DNA of 57,032 bases, from assembly GCF_013623905.1 (NCBI RefSeq), contig NZ_JABKDD010000020.1, positions 1-57,032 of the forward strand. The letters run 5' to 3'. The notes beneath the pieces were generated by a model, which ran no database searches, had not been told where the DNA came from, and saw only the letters and a program-made list of their open reading frames with translations. Source of the stretch: Brevibacterium sediminis. GTDB lineage: Bacteria; Actinomycetota; Actinomycetes; Actinomycetales; Brevibacteriaceae. Positions 1 to 8,782 of this stretch are shown here, piece after piece (within the stretch, counting starts at the first letter, position 1; each line of letters starts with the position of its first letter). The translations under genes were made by a program, and so were the position numbers.

Positions 1-104
1 GCGAGATCGATGGGCACGAGCTTGTGTTCCCTCCCGAACTTCCGCCATCGGCCGCGAAGTTGATCGAAAACGTGGAGAATTTCGGGCCCGTGCTGGGACA
101 CTAA
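1..104 (+). CDS. 3' end of an unrecognised gene (partial)
   Basis: An open frame enters from the left edge (first full codon at position 3) and ends at TAA 102-104. It gives 33 C-terminal residues, starting EIDGHELVFPPE and ending GPVLGH. I cannot assign a family from so short a tail. It is called coding because the frame is open from the edge and the residues look like an ordinary soluble protein end. The decayed fragment that follows starts only a few bases later on the same strand. Confidence 0.45.
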   Translation, partial: EIDGHELVFPPELPPSAAKLIENVENFGPVLGH

Positions 105-109
105 AGTGA

Positions 110-439
110 ATCAACTCAGGTTCATCGTCTTGGCGAACCGCTTACCCGTCGACCGCTGCGAAGACCGTGGTCGACGTCGCATGGAGGGGTGATCATCGCC
201 AGACATTCTTCCAAGAGGGCGCAGTCCTTCCTCCACCCGAGGATCGCGCCGACGTGTTCGCGCGCTATGGCAACGGCGACATCGCCGCAGCACGCTACGA
301 CCACGGCGACGGTATGGCAGGTCTGGTCGGCCCGCACCCCGAGGCCGACCAGACCTGGCTGGACAAGGCGGGAATTGCCGATCCGGACGGAGACGATTGG
401 AATTACGCCGTCCCCTTCGTCGCAGCACTATTGGATTGA
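110..439 (+). pseudogene. Remnant of a BPL_N / class I glutamine-amidotransferase-like protein
   Basis: The plus frame is open from 110 to the stop at 437-439. The segment from about 203 onward resembles the C-terminal half of BPL_N-type (biotin-ligase N-terminal, DJ-1/GATase-like) proteins: a TFFQEGAVLPPP strand, then ADVFARYGNGDIAAARYDHG, then the GLVGPHPEADQTW turn. The N-terminal half with the catalytic Cys elbow is absent, no plausible start or Shine-Dalgarno sequence exists, and the first 20 or so residues look like non-coding translation. A truncated relic is the simplest reading. A GTG at 167 could nominally start a 90-residue protein, which I think unlikely. The family assignment is from motif memory only. 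Confidence 0.45.
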
Positions 440-584
440 CTTCGATACGAGAGCGAAAATCGAGTGTGCGGCGCGTGATCTCTGAATCGGACGGTCGGCG
501 GTCGACGTCAGCGCCGCCATCGCCTCACCAGCCCGCGCCGAGGTGGCACACACCCGACCGCCCGTGTAAGACTACGTAGGCGAT

Positions 585-620
585 TGCTCATTCAATGATC
601 GCTCGATCAGCGAATGAGCA
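585..620. promoter_or_regulatory. Nested palindrome upstream of the YceI gene
   Basis: Outer arms TGCTCATTC (585-593) and GAATGAGCA (612-620) are perfect complements. Inside them TGATCG (596-601) and CGATCA (604-609) are again perfect complements, separated by 2 bp. The dyad sits 58 bp upstream of the chosen YceI start. It may be an operator for a dimeric regulator or a transcript hairpin. No T-tract follows, so an operator seems likelier. The rest of the 440-678 gap holds nothing else I can name. Confidence 0.45.
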
Positions 621-678
621 CACCGACTACGACAGCCTCCCCCTACAGGAGCGCGGAGGAACCGAAGGAGCTGCCCCC

Positions 679-1590
679 ATGACAGAAAATCCTGGGATCA
701 TAGGTCATTGGGACATCGATCCCTCACATTCTCGACTGGGATTCTCCACACGCCACGCCATGGTCTCGCGTGTGCGCGGAGCGTTCAATGATGTGTCCGG
801 ATCGGCCGACATCGCCGACGATCTTGCCGACTCGACCGCCGAGGTCATCATCCAGACCGCGAGCATCGACACCCGCAGCGAGGGTCGCGACGAGCACCTG
901 CGTTCGGCAGACTTCTTCGATGTGGAGACCTACCCGGAGATCCGTTTCGTGTCCTCCGCCATCGATGAGGTCGACGAAGACTCCTACATCGTCACTGGTG
1001 AACTGACGATCCGCGACATGACGAAGACCGTCTCCGTTCCGCTCGAGCTCATCGGCATCGAGACCGACCCCTTCGGCAACCTGCGCGCCGGCCTCGAGGG
1101 CTCGCGTCGCATCGACCGCAAGGATTGGGGCGTGACCTGGAATACGAAGCTCGATTCCGGTGGCGTGCTCGTCAGCGACAAGATCACGCTCGAGTTCGAG
1201 CTCTCCCTGATCAAGAACCTCGCCGAGGCGGCCCCCGCCGATTCGTCCGAGACCACCACAGAGGCACCGAAGCCCGTTACCGAGGCGACCCCGGTTCCCC
1301 GGGCCGACACGTCGGCCCCGCAGGCTACCGCACCGGCTCCCGAGGCTCCGGAATCGGTGACCCCGACACCGGCAGTCGAAGAAACGGCCCCTCCCACGCC
1401 GAAGGCCCCGGAGGGGGCAGCATCTGTGGCCCCGAACGCCGAACCTGCCGCCGAAGAGTTCTCTCCCCCGCGACCGGTCAAGCCCGCCGAAATTCCCACT
1501 GACAAGCCGGCAGAGAAGGCGCCAGAGGCTAAGCAGTCGGATGCTCAGTCGTCCGGCGGTGGCCTCGGCAAGCTCTTCGGCCTCCGCTGA
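679..1590 (+). CDS. YceI-family protein with long Pro/Ala-rich C-terminal tail
   Basis: Predicted 303 residues. The start is ATG 679, because AAGGAG at 665-670 lies 8 bp upstream; an earlier ATG at 595 lies inside the palindrome and has no ribosome site. Residues about 8-178 form a YceI lipocalin-like barrel, with the typical opening WDIDPSHSRLGFSTRHAMVS, the middle FFDVETYPEIRF and the DWGVTWN segment. YceI proteins bind polyisoprenoid or other amphipathic ligands in a barrel. Many have a signal peptide, but none is seen here, so this copy is predicted cytoplasmic. Residues 179-303 are a low-complexity Pro/Ala/Glu/Thr tail ending in a short basic hydrophobic stretch, GGLGKLFGLR. The tail roughly doubles the usual length and its role is unknown. 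The gene appears monocistronic, with a hairpin downstream. Confidence 0.85.
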   Translation: MTENPGIIGHWDIDPSHSRLGFSTRHAMVSRVRGAFNDVSGSADIADDLADSTAEVIIQTASIDTRSEGRDEHLRSADFFDVETYPEIRFVSSAIDEVDEDSYIVTGELTIRDMTKTVSVPLELIGIETDPFGNLRAGLEGSRRIDRKDWGVTWNTKLDSGGVLVSDKITLEFELSLIKNLAEAAPADSSETTTEAPKPVTEATPVPRADTSAPQATAPAPEAPESVTPTPAVEETAPPTPKAPEGAASVAPNAEPAAEEFSPPRPVKPAEIPTDKPAEKAPEAKQSDAQSSGGGLGKLFGLR

Positions 1591-1715
1591 CCGCCGGCGA
1601 AGATGCGGTTAGCAGTGAACACCACTCGCTCTGACCGCTTCGGACGAGGCCTCCCAACGTTTCGCCGGAGACTACGTGGACCCGGGGCACACCGTCGTGA
1701 GATGGCCGCTCCGGG

Positions 1716-1750
1716 CCTCGCCATGTCGGACTGTGGTCAGCATGGCGAGG
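1716..1750 (+). terminator. Hairpin between YceI and DUF885 genes
   Basis: CCTCGCCATG (1716-1725) and CATGGCGAGG (1741-1750) are perfect 10-bp inverted repeats around a 15-nt loop. It lies 126 bp after the YceI stop and 27 bp before the DUF885 start. No T-run follows, so it could be a factor-independent-like terminator for the YceI gene or a regulatory dyad for the next gene. Confidence 0.4.
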
Positions 1751-1777
1751 GTTTCACCGCGCGGATAGAGTCTCCTC

Positions 1778-3466
1778 ATGACATTCCGCAGAAACCCTTC
1801 GGTTATTGATGCCATCGCCGATGCCTACTTCGACGAACTGTGCGTCCGCTCCCCGTCGATCTCTCTGTTCCTAGGAACCGAGAACCCTCACGGCTTCGAC
1901 GACTACTCCCCCGAGGGACTGAAAGCCGCCAACGACTTACGCTCTCGCACCCTGGCCAAGGTCGATGCTGCGGAGGCCGACGGACTTTCGACGAACAGCC
2001 TGGATGTCACCGACCTTGTCACCATCGATGCGATGCGCGAACGTCTGGGCACCGCCACGGACCTCTTCGACGCCGGCCTGCAGCACACTGTCCTCAACGT
2101 CATCGAATCGCCCGTGCAGCAGATGCGGGACATCTTCGACCTGCTGCCCACCGACTCCGCGGCAGGATGGGAAACGATCTCAAAGACCATGGCCGCGCTG
2201 CCGCGCTCGATCGACGGCTACCGGGAATCACTTCGATATGCACGGGACCAGCTCGACCGGGTGCCCGCACGCCTCCAGATTGAGCGAGTTGCCGACCAGG
2301 CAGATGCGCTCGGTCAGGCAGACAGCCGCTTCACCACGATTGCCAACGAGGCCAGCAGCTCCACCGGCGAGACCCTCGCCCGCGAACTGACCTCTCACGC
2401 CCAATCCGCCAGAGCGGCCTTCAGCAGCCTCGCCCATTTCCTCCGCACCGAACTGGCCGGCTCCGCTCCGGAGAACGAAGCCTGCGGCCGCGACGACTAT
2501 GCCCTGTTCTCACGTGAGTTCCTCGGCGCCGAGGTCGATCTGGAAGAGACGTACGATTGGGCCCTCGAAGAACTGGCCGCCATCGATGCCGAACAGAAGC
2601 AGACCGCGGCCCGCATCGACCCGAACGTCGAACTCTTCGAGCTCATGGCCCGACTCGACAGCGATCCGCAGCGCGCTCTCCACGGCACGCAGGCTCTGCA
2701 GGAGTGGATGCAGACGGTCGCCGACGAAGCGATCACAGAACTCGGCAAGACCCACTTCGACATTCCGGAAACGCTGCGGACAATCGAGTGCATGATTGCT
2801 CCCTCGGCCACCGGAGCGGTCTACTATTCTCAGCCCAGCGAGGACTTCACCCGTCCGGGCCGGATGTGGTGGTCGGTGCCCGACGGCGTCACCGAATTTG
2901 CCACGTGGCAGGAGAAGACCACGGTTTACCACGAAGGCGTTCCGGGCCATCATCTGCAGATGGGGCAGGCGTCCTATCTCGCCGATTCGCTGAACAAGTG
3001 GCGGCGGCACGTCTGCTGGGTCTCCGGCCACGGTGAGGGCTGGGCCCTCTACGCCGAACGGCTCATGGCCGAACTCGGATTCCTCGACGAACCCGGCGAC
3101 TATCTGGGCATGCTCGACTCCCAGCGGCTGCGCACCTCACGGGTGGTCGTCGACATCGGCTTCCACCTCGGCCTCAAAGCCCCGGCCCACCTCGGCGGTG
3201 GTGTCTGGGACCGCGCAAAGGCGTGGGAATTCCTCACACAGAACGTTGCCATGGACCGGACCTTCCTTGCCTTCGAGCTCGACCGATACCTCGGTTGGCC
3301 CGGGCAGGCTCCGAGTTACAAGATCGGCCAGCGATTGTGGGAGGACATCAGAGACGAATCCCGCGCTGCTGCGGGCACGGGGTTCGACCTCAGAGATTTC
3401 CACAGTCGCGCACTGAACCTCGGGTCGATCGGACTCGATCCGCTGCGCAGGGCGCTGCTGCGCTGA
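1778..3466 (+). CDS. DUF885-family putative metallohydrolase
   Basis: A 562-residue protein of the DUF885 family, which is distantly related to HExxH metallopeptidases. The diagnostic motif HEGVPGHH is at residues 385-392, preceded by the TTVYHEG strand and followed by helices containing SGHGEGWALYAERL, all typical of the family. The length matches full-length members (about 550-600). No signal peptide is visible, so it is likely cytoplasmic. The reaction is unproven; family members are often annotated as uncharacterised peptidases. The start at ATG 1778 has only a weak AGAG upstream, but the N-terminus matches the family helix pattern (DAIADAYFDELCVRSP). It converges on the binding-protein gene ending at 3531, with a strong hairpin between. 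Confidence 0.85.
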   Translation: MTFRRNPSVIDAIADAYFDELCVRSPSISLFLGTENPHGFDDYSPEGLKAANDLRSRTLAKVDAAEADGLSTNSLDVTDLVTIDAMRERLGTATDLFDAGLQHTVLNVIESPVQQMRDIFDLLPTDSAAGWETISKTMAALPRSIDGYRESLRYARDQLDRVPARLQIERVADQADALGQADSRFTTIANEASSSTGETLARELTSHAQSARAAFSSLAHFLRTELAGSAPENEACGRDDYALFSREFLGAEVDLEETYDWALEELAAIDAEQKQTAARIDPNVELFELMARLDSDPQRALHGTQALQEWMQTVADEAITELGKTHFDIPETLRTIECMIAPSATGAVYYSQPSEDFTRPGRMWWSVPDGVTEFATWQEKTTVYHEGVPGHHLQMGQASYLADSLNKWRRHVCWVSGHGEGWALYAERLMAELGFLDEPGDYLGMLDSQRLRTSRVVVDIGFHLGLKAPAHLGGGVWDRAKAWEFLTQNVAMDRTFLAFELDRYLGWPGQAPSYKIGQRLWEDIRDESRAAAGTGFDLRDFHSRALNLGSIGLDPLRRALLR

Positions 3467-3479
3467 GTCCGGTTCACTT

Positions 3480-3516
3480 CCGGGAGGGGGTGTGTCTCAC
3501 CAGCGCCCCCTCCCGG
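3480..3516. terminator. Bidirectional terminator hairpin between convergent genes
   Basis: CCGGGAGGGGG (3480-3490) and CCCCCTCCCGG (3506-3516) form a perfect 11-bp stem with a 15-nt loop. It lies between two genes that point at each other (stops at 3466 and 3531), so it can serve both. There is no T-tract, as is common in high-GC actinobacteria. Confidence 0.7.
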
Positions 3517-3530
3517 CAGGCCTTGCGACC

Positions 3531-5333
3531 TTATTTGGTCTCCCACTCCCAGAAGTTCCAGAACATCGACGGGTCAAGCGTCGTCGTCGATACATTCGAG
3601 ACTTTGTCCCCATGGATCGTCAGAGACGGGTGCTGGAAGAGCGGCAGCCCGAAGGCATCATCGACGAGCTGCTGCTCGACGTCCCCGGCCAAAGAAGCCT
3701 GCTTATCCGGGTCGATGGTCACCAGCATCTCATCGAGCGTCTTCGTCAGATCCTTGTTGTCGTACCCGCTGTAGTTGTTCAGCGCGCCCTTGCGGTAGTA
3801 CGAGTCCGACTCCGTCACCGCCGTCGTGGAAAGTGCCCACCCGAACAGCGAGGCATCGTAGGTTCCATCGCCGAGGCGGGTCCCCCAGTTGACGTCACCG
3901 GCGTCTTCGACCTTGAAACCGGCCTTCTCTGCTGATTCCTTGATCAGCGCGAACAGTTGGGAACGTCTGGCATTCGTGTTGTCGTAGAGGAAGCGCACGC
4001 TCGGCCCCTGGGCACCGGCTTCGTCCAGCAGCTTCTTCGCTCCATCGATGTCGACCTCGTCGTAGTCCGAGATTCCGGACTCGGCGACGATGTCGTCGTA
4101 CAGCGGCGAATCAGGAGCCTGGTTGAACGAATCCCGTACCTCGGCCTCTTCGTTGAGAGGCTTGATGAGGCGGTCGATGATCTCCTGGCGTGGCAGTGTT
4201 TTGAGGAATGCCTGACGAACCTTGAGCGCGGCGTCTTCGTCGCCACCATAGCTGGCCGGGTCGAAGGGACCGTTGTTGTCGAATGTGAGGTCGACGTGCT
4301 CGAACGTGGCGTCCTCGCCCGGCAGGATCGACACATCTTCGAGTTTCTCCGCGGCGGAGAGGACATCGGCCGTCGACTGCGGCTGGGTCAGGTCGACCTC
4401 GCCATTTTCGATCGCCTGAACCATGGCCATCGGGTCACCGTTGTAGCGGATCGTCACAGTATCGACCTTGGGTTCGACCGATCCGGTGTAGTCCTCGTCG
4501 CGGGACAACGTCAGGTACTGCCCCTCTTCGAAGTCGGTGATCTCATAGGGTCCGTTGTGGACGAGAAGGTCTTTGTTCTCCGGCATCGAGGTGAAGTCGA
4601 AGCCGGTGTTCCAGAAGTTCGAGATCTTCGACAGAGCGTTCTTGTCGTTGGATTCGATCGCATCGAGGATCGCTGCCTTGCCCTCTTGTGGGTCGGTGGT
4701 GCCCAACGCATTCTTGGCCACGATATGTGCGGGCACACCCGAACCGTAGGCTCCGAGTCCGAATTCGGTCTCCCAGTCGGCAAAGGGTTTCGAGTATGTG
4801 AACGTCAGGGATTTGCCGTCTTCGCTGATTTCAGGGAAGTCGTCGATCAGTGGAGCACCCACTGCCGAGGAGTCGAAGAAGACTGTGCCGTCGGGATTGT
4901 CCTTAAGGGTGCCGTCATCGTCACGGTTATCGTCGACTGTATTGAAGTGCTGAGATCGTGCCGCCCAGGTCAGAGCGAGGTCTGCTGCGTCGACCGGAGT
5001 CCCGTCCGACCAGTTTGCGTCCTCGCCGAATGTGTACCTGACCTTCAGCGGGTCGTCAGAGACCTTTTCCACTTCACCGAGGGCACCATCGTGCAGTTCG
5101 AGGTCATCGTCGTAGTACTTGAAATTGTCATTGCTCATATAGGCGACGATGGTGTTGGCCACGGCGTTGCCGTCCATCGTCATGTCGTTCATCGACCGGA
5201 ACGCTTCGTTCCATCCGATGTTGAGCACCGCCCCCTTGCCGCCAGATGAGTCGCCGCCGCCAGGCGGCGTACATCCGGTCATGACGATCGCCGTAGCAGC
5301 GGCGAGACTTCCAGCGATGAAATGCTTCTTCAC
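3531..5333 (-). CDS. ABC transporter substrate-binding lipoprotein, family 5 (peptide type)
   Basis: A 600-residue extracellular solute-binding protein of family 5 (DppA/OppA type). It has a lipoprotein signal peptide: MKKHF, a hydrophobic stretch, and lipobox MTGC with the modified Cys at residue 21. A Gly/Ser-rich linker and the SBP_bac_5 fold follow, including WSDGTPVDAADLALTW and a C-terminal DDAFGLPLFQHPS segment. It would capture peptides or similar solutes outside the membrane. Its place is odd: it is the last gene of an operon whose permeases and ATPase are of the osmoprotectant (OpuC/ProW) kind, not Dpp/Opp kind, and no Dpp-type permease lies nearby. It may feed the upstream transporter or a distant one. 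The gap to the preceding permease is 72 bp. Confidence 0.88.
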   Translation of the reverse strand: MKKHFIAGSLAAATAIVMTGCTPPGGGDSSGGKGAVLNIGWNEAFRSMNDMTMDGNAVANTIVAYMSNDNFKYYDDDLELHDGALGEVEKVSDDPLKVRYTFGEDANWSDGTPVDAADLALTWAARSQHFNTVDDNRDDDGTLKDNPDGTVFFDSSAVGAPLIDDFPEISEDGKSLTFTYSKPFADWETEFGLGAYGSGVPAHIVAKNALGTTDPQEGKAAILDAIESNDKNALSKISNFWNTGFDFTSMPENKDLLVHNGPYEITDFEEGQYLTLSRDEDYTGSVEPKVDTVTIRYNGDPMAMVQAIENGEVDLTQPQSTADVLSAAEKLEDVSILPGEDATFEHVDLTFDNNGPFDPASYGGDEDAALKVRQAFLKTLPRQEIIDRLIKPLNEEAEVRDSFNQAPDSPLYDDIVAESGISDYDEVDIDGAKKLLDEAGAQGPSVRFLYDNTNARRSQLFALIKESAEKAGFKVEDAGDVNWGTRLGDGTYDASLFGWALSTTAVTESDSYYRKGALNNYSGYDNKDLTKTLDEMLVTIDPDKQASLAGDVEQQLVDDAFGLPLFQHPSLTIHGDKVSNVSTTTLDPSMFWNFWEWETK

Positions 5334-5405
5334 ATTGTCCTCTGTTTCCTAGTGATCTTCTGTGGGTGGAGCAGATCTGCTGTGCCGCAGTCTTCGCGGC
5401 TGTCC

Positions 5406-6095
5406 TCACACGGCGGCGTTCGCACTCTGAAGCTGTCTCACTCCGGCCGGAGCGCTGACGCGCAGAAGGAGCGCGAATGCCTGGTCGACGAGGATCGCGA
5501 GCACGGCGACCCAGATGGCGCCGGCGATGACTCCCTCCATCCCGTAGGCGACCTGGTTGAGGATGACATCGCCTAGGCCTCCGCTGCCGGCGATCGTAGC
5601 GATGGTCGCCGAGCTCACCGTCAACACTGCGGATGTACGGATGCCCGCGATGATCATCGGCAGCCCCAAGGGCAGTTCGACCTTGAGGAGCACCTGTCCG
5701 GGTGACATGCCCATGCCGCGAGCGGCGCGAGTGAGGTCGCGGTCGATCGAGTCGACGGCCTGGAAGGCGTAGCTGAGGATCGGCGGAAAAGCGAGCAAGA
5801 ATAGAGCGATCATCGCGTTGAGCATGCCGATGCCCACGAACCCGATGAGGATCGCGATGAGCGCGAGGCTGGGCAGCGCACGACCGATGTTTGTCACACT
5901 CACAGCGAGGAACTCGCCGCGGTGGGCATGGCCGAGCCAGACGCCAATGGGCACGCCGAGGACGATGGCCGCAAGCAGCGGGATGAGACTGATGACCAGA
6001 TGGTCACCGGTCTTGGCCAGCAGCAACCCTACGTTGTCGATCATGAAGGGGAATGCCCCGAAGACGACGTCCATCAGCTCCTCGCTTTCGTCCAT
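5406..6095 (-). CDS. ABC permease, osmoprotectant (OpuC/ProW) type, second copy
   Basis: A 229-residue integral membrane permease with about six hydrophobic segments and the EAA loop AARGMGMSPGQVLLKVELPL that docks on the ATPase. It is homologous to the preceding permease, so the two form the usual OpuCB/OpuCD-like heterodimer. The start at 6095 overlaps the upstream gene by 22 bp. A second candidate ATG at 6074 makes a TGATG overlap and is preceded by GAGGAG only 3 bp away. I keep 6095 because its AGAGGG is better spaced, but the shorter form (MDVVFGAF...) is quite possible. It imports the solute delivered by the binding protein at 7808-8776. Confidence 0.85.
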   Translation of the reverse strand: MDESEELMDVVFGAFPFMIDNVGLLLAKTGDHLVISLIPLLAAIVLGVPIGVWLGHAHRGEFLAVSVTNIGRALPSLALIAILIGFVGIGMLNAMIALFLLAFPPILSYAFQAVDSIDRDLTRAARGMGMSPGQVLLKVELPLGLPMIIAGIRTSAVLTVSSATIATIAGSGGLGDVILNQVAYGMEGVIAGAIWVAVLAILVDQAFALLLRVSAPAGVRQLQSANAAV

Positions 6096-6793
6096 GGGGT
6101 GAGCCCTCTGCCCAGCAGCACGAGCAGACCATCGAGCGCGAATGCCAGCAGCACGGCAAGGGCTCCGGCTCCGACGAACTGCGTATTGAATGGTGACGAC
6201 ACTGCTTTGATGATCGGAGATCCCAGACCGTCATCGACGACGAAGGCAGCGATCGTGGCGATGCTCACCGTGAGTACGGTGGCGATGCGCACCCCGGAGA
6301 TGATCGATGGCAATGCCAGGGGCAGCTCAACCTTGAGCAGCAGTTGATTGCGGTCGAGCCCCATGCCCGTCGCGGCCCGGCGCACGTCATCGGGGACTCC
6401 GGAGAGTCCGACGAGGACTGCCTGGAAGATGATGACGAGGGTGAAGCATACGAGCGCGATCTCGACTGTCAACAGGCTCAACCCGGTGAAGGGCACGAGC
6501 AGTTGGAACAGAGCCAGTGGCGGCAGGGTGTAGAGGAAAGTCGCGGTCATGCCGATCGGTCCGGCCAACCATTTCTTTCGGTAGGCCAACAGTCCGGCGA
6601 AGAATGCGATGACGAAACCGATCGATACGGCGATGGCAACCATGACGATATGACTGAGCAGCGGGGGCCAGAAGACGGTCGACCATTGGCTGATGAACCA
6701 GTCGGTGCAGAATGCTCCGTTGTTGATCACACAGTCAGAGGCCTGCCCGTAGTCGGGGATGACGGGGTCGCCGGCGGGGGCGAAGCCGCTCAT
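6074..6793 (-). CDS. ABC permease, osmoprotectant (OpuC/ProW) type, first copy
   Basis: A 239-residue permease. The start is ATG 6793, overlapping the ATPase stop by 4 bp (ATGA); longer readings upstream translate to Arg-rich shadow sequence. The N-terminus (MSGFAPAGDP...) has an extracytoplasmic stretch with two Cys before the first membrane helix. About six transmembrane segments follow, with the EAA loop AATGMGLDRNQLLLKVELPL. It works with the next permease, the ATPase and the binding lipoprotein as one importer. The exact ligand (glycine betaine, choline, carnitine or another quaternary amine) cannot be read from the permease. Confidence 0.87.
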   Translation of the reverse strand: MSGFAPAGDPVIPDYGQASDCVINNGAFCTDWFISQWSTVFWPPLLSHIVMVAIAVSIGFVIAFFAGLLAYRKKWLAGPIGMTATFLYTLPPLALFQLLVPFTGLSLLTVEIALVCFTLVIIFQAVLVGLSGVPDDVRRAATGMGLDRNQLLLKVELPLALPSIISGVRIATVLTVSIATIAAFVVDDGLGSPIIKAVSSPFNTQFVGAGALAVLLAFALDGLLVLLGRGLTPWTKARS

Positions 6794-7806
6794 GTTCTCA
6801 CGCCTTCCCGGCCCTCTCCGGCAGCGGGCGGTGCGATGAGATCGTGCAGGCTCACCTCGCCGAGGCGGCTGCCGGCGGAATGGACGATGGCTCCGTCCGC
6901 TCGAGCGGCGGAGACGACGGACAGCGCTTCGCGCAGGGTCATCGTGGCCTCGACGTCGGGCCACTGCGTTGTCTCGGCCCCACTACCTGCTCGGTCGCCG
7001 CTGCCGAAAACGATCTCGCCGACGGTCGTCAGCGCCAGGCGTTTGAGTCCGCGTTCGGCTCCGAGGAACTCGGCGACGAAGTCATCGGCCGGGCTCGACA
7101 GCACTTCGGCGGGCGCGCCGAACTGAGCGAGCTTGCCGCCGGGTTTGAGGATTGCGATCCGGTCGGCCATTTTGATCGCCTCATCGATGTCATGGGTGAC
7201 GAACAGCGTCGTCTTGCCCACCGCACGGTGGATGGCGAGGAATTCGTCTTGGACGGCGACTCTGGTGATCGGGTCAAGCGCACCGAAGGGTTCGTCCATG
7301 AGCATCACCGGCGGGTCGGCGGCGAGCGCCCGGGCGATACCCACACGTTGCTGCTGCCCGCCGGAAAGTTGAGCCGGGTAGCGCGGCAGCCATGTCTCGA
7401 CTGGGCTGAGCCCGACTAGTTCCAGCAGTTCGGCCGTACGGGCGCGGATCCGTTTCTTCTCCCAACCCAGAATTGCAGGGACGGTGGCGATGTTGTCAGC
7501 GACCGTGTAATGGGGGAAGAGACCCGACTGCTGGATCGCGTAGCCGATGGTCCGCCGCAGTTCGATGGCCGACTGGTCGGTGATCGAGTGATCGCCGATG
7601 CGGATGTCGCCGCTGGTGAGGTCGACGAGCCGGTTGACCAGCTGCAGGGCTGTGGTCTTTCCTCCGCCGGAAGGCCCGACGAGGCAGACGAGTTCGCCGG
7701 CCTCGACCTCGAGGTCGAAGGCGTCGAGGGCGGGCGCAGCCGCACCTGGGTAGGTCTTCGTGGCTCGATCGAAGGTGATCGAAGTGCCTGTGGAGTGCTG
7801 GGTCAT
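6790..7806 (-). CDS. ABC ATPase, osmoprotectant importer (OpuCA/ProV type)
   Basis: A 338-residue ATPase. Walker A GPSGGGKT is at 44-51, the ABC signature LSGGQQQR at 147-154, and Walker B VMLMDEP at 167-173, followed by the D-loop and switch His (FVTHDIDEA). The region after about residue 240 is a short, degenerate CBS-like tail (ATMTLREALSVVSAARADGA), as in OpuCA/ProV, where CBS domains sense ionic strength. Here only about one CBS-like repeat is recognisable. It starts 1 bp after the stop of the binding-protein gene and overlaps the first permease by 4 bp, so it is translated as part of the same operon. Confidence 0.9.
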   Translation of the reverse strand: MTQHSTGTSITFDRATKTYPGAAAPALDAFDLEVEAGELVCLVGPSGGGKTTALQLVNRLVDLTSGDIRIGDHSITDQSAIELRRTIGYAIQQSGLFPHYTVADNIATVPAILGWEKKRIRARTAELLELVGLSPVETWLPRYPAQLSGGQQQRVGIARALAADPPVMLMDEPFGALDPITRVAVQDEFLAIHRAVGKTTLFVTHDIDEAIKMADRIAILKPGGKLAQFGAPAEVLSSPADDFVAEFLGAERGLKRLALTTVGEIVFGSGDRAGSGAETTQWPDVEATMTLREALSVVSAARADGAIVHSAGSRLGEVSLHDLIAPPAAGEGREGVRT

Positions 7807-7807
7807 T

Positions 7808-8776
7808 TCACATTAATCCGTTCTCGTCGAGGAACATCGTCGCCACCTGTGCCGGATCGAGACGGTTAATGGCGGAGGCCTCGTTCATCGCTTGGATCGC
7901 TTCTAGGGTGAGCAGTGACTGCAGTTCGTCGAGGAACCCAGAGGCATCGTCATCGAGCTCGGCGAAAGTATCGTCCCGGACGAGAGGGACTACGTTCTGA
8001 AATCCGAAGATCTTCTTATCGTCATCGAGGACGACCAGATCGCTGCGCAGAAGCTGCGGGTCGGTCGTGAATACGTCCGCGGCGTCGATCTCCCCTCGCT
8101 CGATGGCTTGGTAGTTGAGCCCGATGCTCAGCGTTTTGAGCTTCATGTTCTCCAGATCGTAGGTGTCTACGATGCCTTCGTAACCTTGGCCACCAGTGAC
8201 ATTGTCGGGGTAGGTCGAGTAGGTGAAGTCCCCTATCCCTTTGAGATCGGATACCGTCTTCAGATCGTGCTGATCGGCGAAGTCTCGGCGCACAGCGACC
8301 GTGTTCTTGTTCTCGAACGGTGTCGCTTGGAGCATCGTCACCTGGTTGTCGTCTGCCCACGTCTGTGCGAGATCGTACGTCTGTTCGGCGGAGTCCATGA
8401 GCTTTTCCTCCCCCATGAAGCTGACGACCATGACTCCGGTGTACTCGGGGTAGAGGTCGATCTGGCCTGAGAGCAGGGCGGTACTGATGATGTCGCTGGA
8501 GCCGACGTTCGTCTTGAGATCCACGGTGTATCCGAGGTTCCTCAGCCCCTGAGCGTAGAGCTCACCCATGATCCAGCTCTCGGCGAATCCCTTCGACCCG
8601 ACGGTGATCGACCTCGTGCTCTTCTTCGCCTCCGGCTGGTCATTGAGCTGGCTGCTGGTGCATGCGCTCAGTGACGCGCCAGTCGCCCCGAGCGCGCCCA
8701 GCCCCAATAGCCCCCTGCCGAGCCCGGAGAGCGCCTGTCGTCTGTTGAGATGTACTTGTTGTCCGAATATGTCCAT
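7808..8776 (-). CDS. Substrate-binding lipoprotein, OpuC/ProX type
   Basis: A 322-residue binding protein. The signal peptide combines a twin-arginine-like NRRQAL (Arg12-13) with a hydrophobic run and the lipobox LSAC (Cys39), so it may be a Tat-exported lipoprotein. The mature part matches the osmoprotectant-binding family: ITVGSKGFAESWIMGELYAQ, then GSSDIISTALLSGQIDLYPE with the family's YPEYTG motif. It captures a quaternary amine or related compound for the ATPase and permeases that follow. The adjoining CocE hydrolase (6 bp upstream) suggests the true ligand may be an ester or amide that is cleaved; this is inference. Confidence 0.88.
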   Translation of the reverse strand: MDIFGQQVHLNRRQALSGLGRGLLGLGALGATGASLSACTSSQLNDQPEAKKSTRSITVGSKGFAESWIMGELYAQGLRNLGYTVDLKTNVGSSDIISTALLSGQIDLYPEYTGVMVVSFMGEEKLMDSAEQTYDLAQTWADDNQVTMLQATPFENKNTVAVRRDFADQHDLKTVSDLKGIGDFTYSTYPDNVTGGQGYEGIVDTYDLENMKLKTLSIGLNYQAIERGEIDAADVFTTDPQLLRSDLVVLDDDKKIFGFQNVVPLVRDDTFAELDDDASGFLDELQSLLTLEAIQAMNEASAINRLDPAQVATMFLDENGLM

Positions 8777-8782
8777 CCCGCC

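Noticed and set aside
3957..5249. 430-codon plus-strand open frame opposite the family 5 binding protein
   Set aside because: Val/Arg-rich antisense frame typical of high-GC DNA; the minus strand has a lipobox and family motifs.
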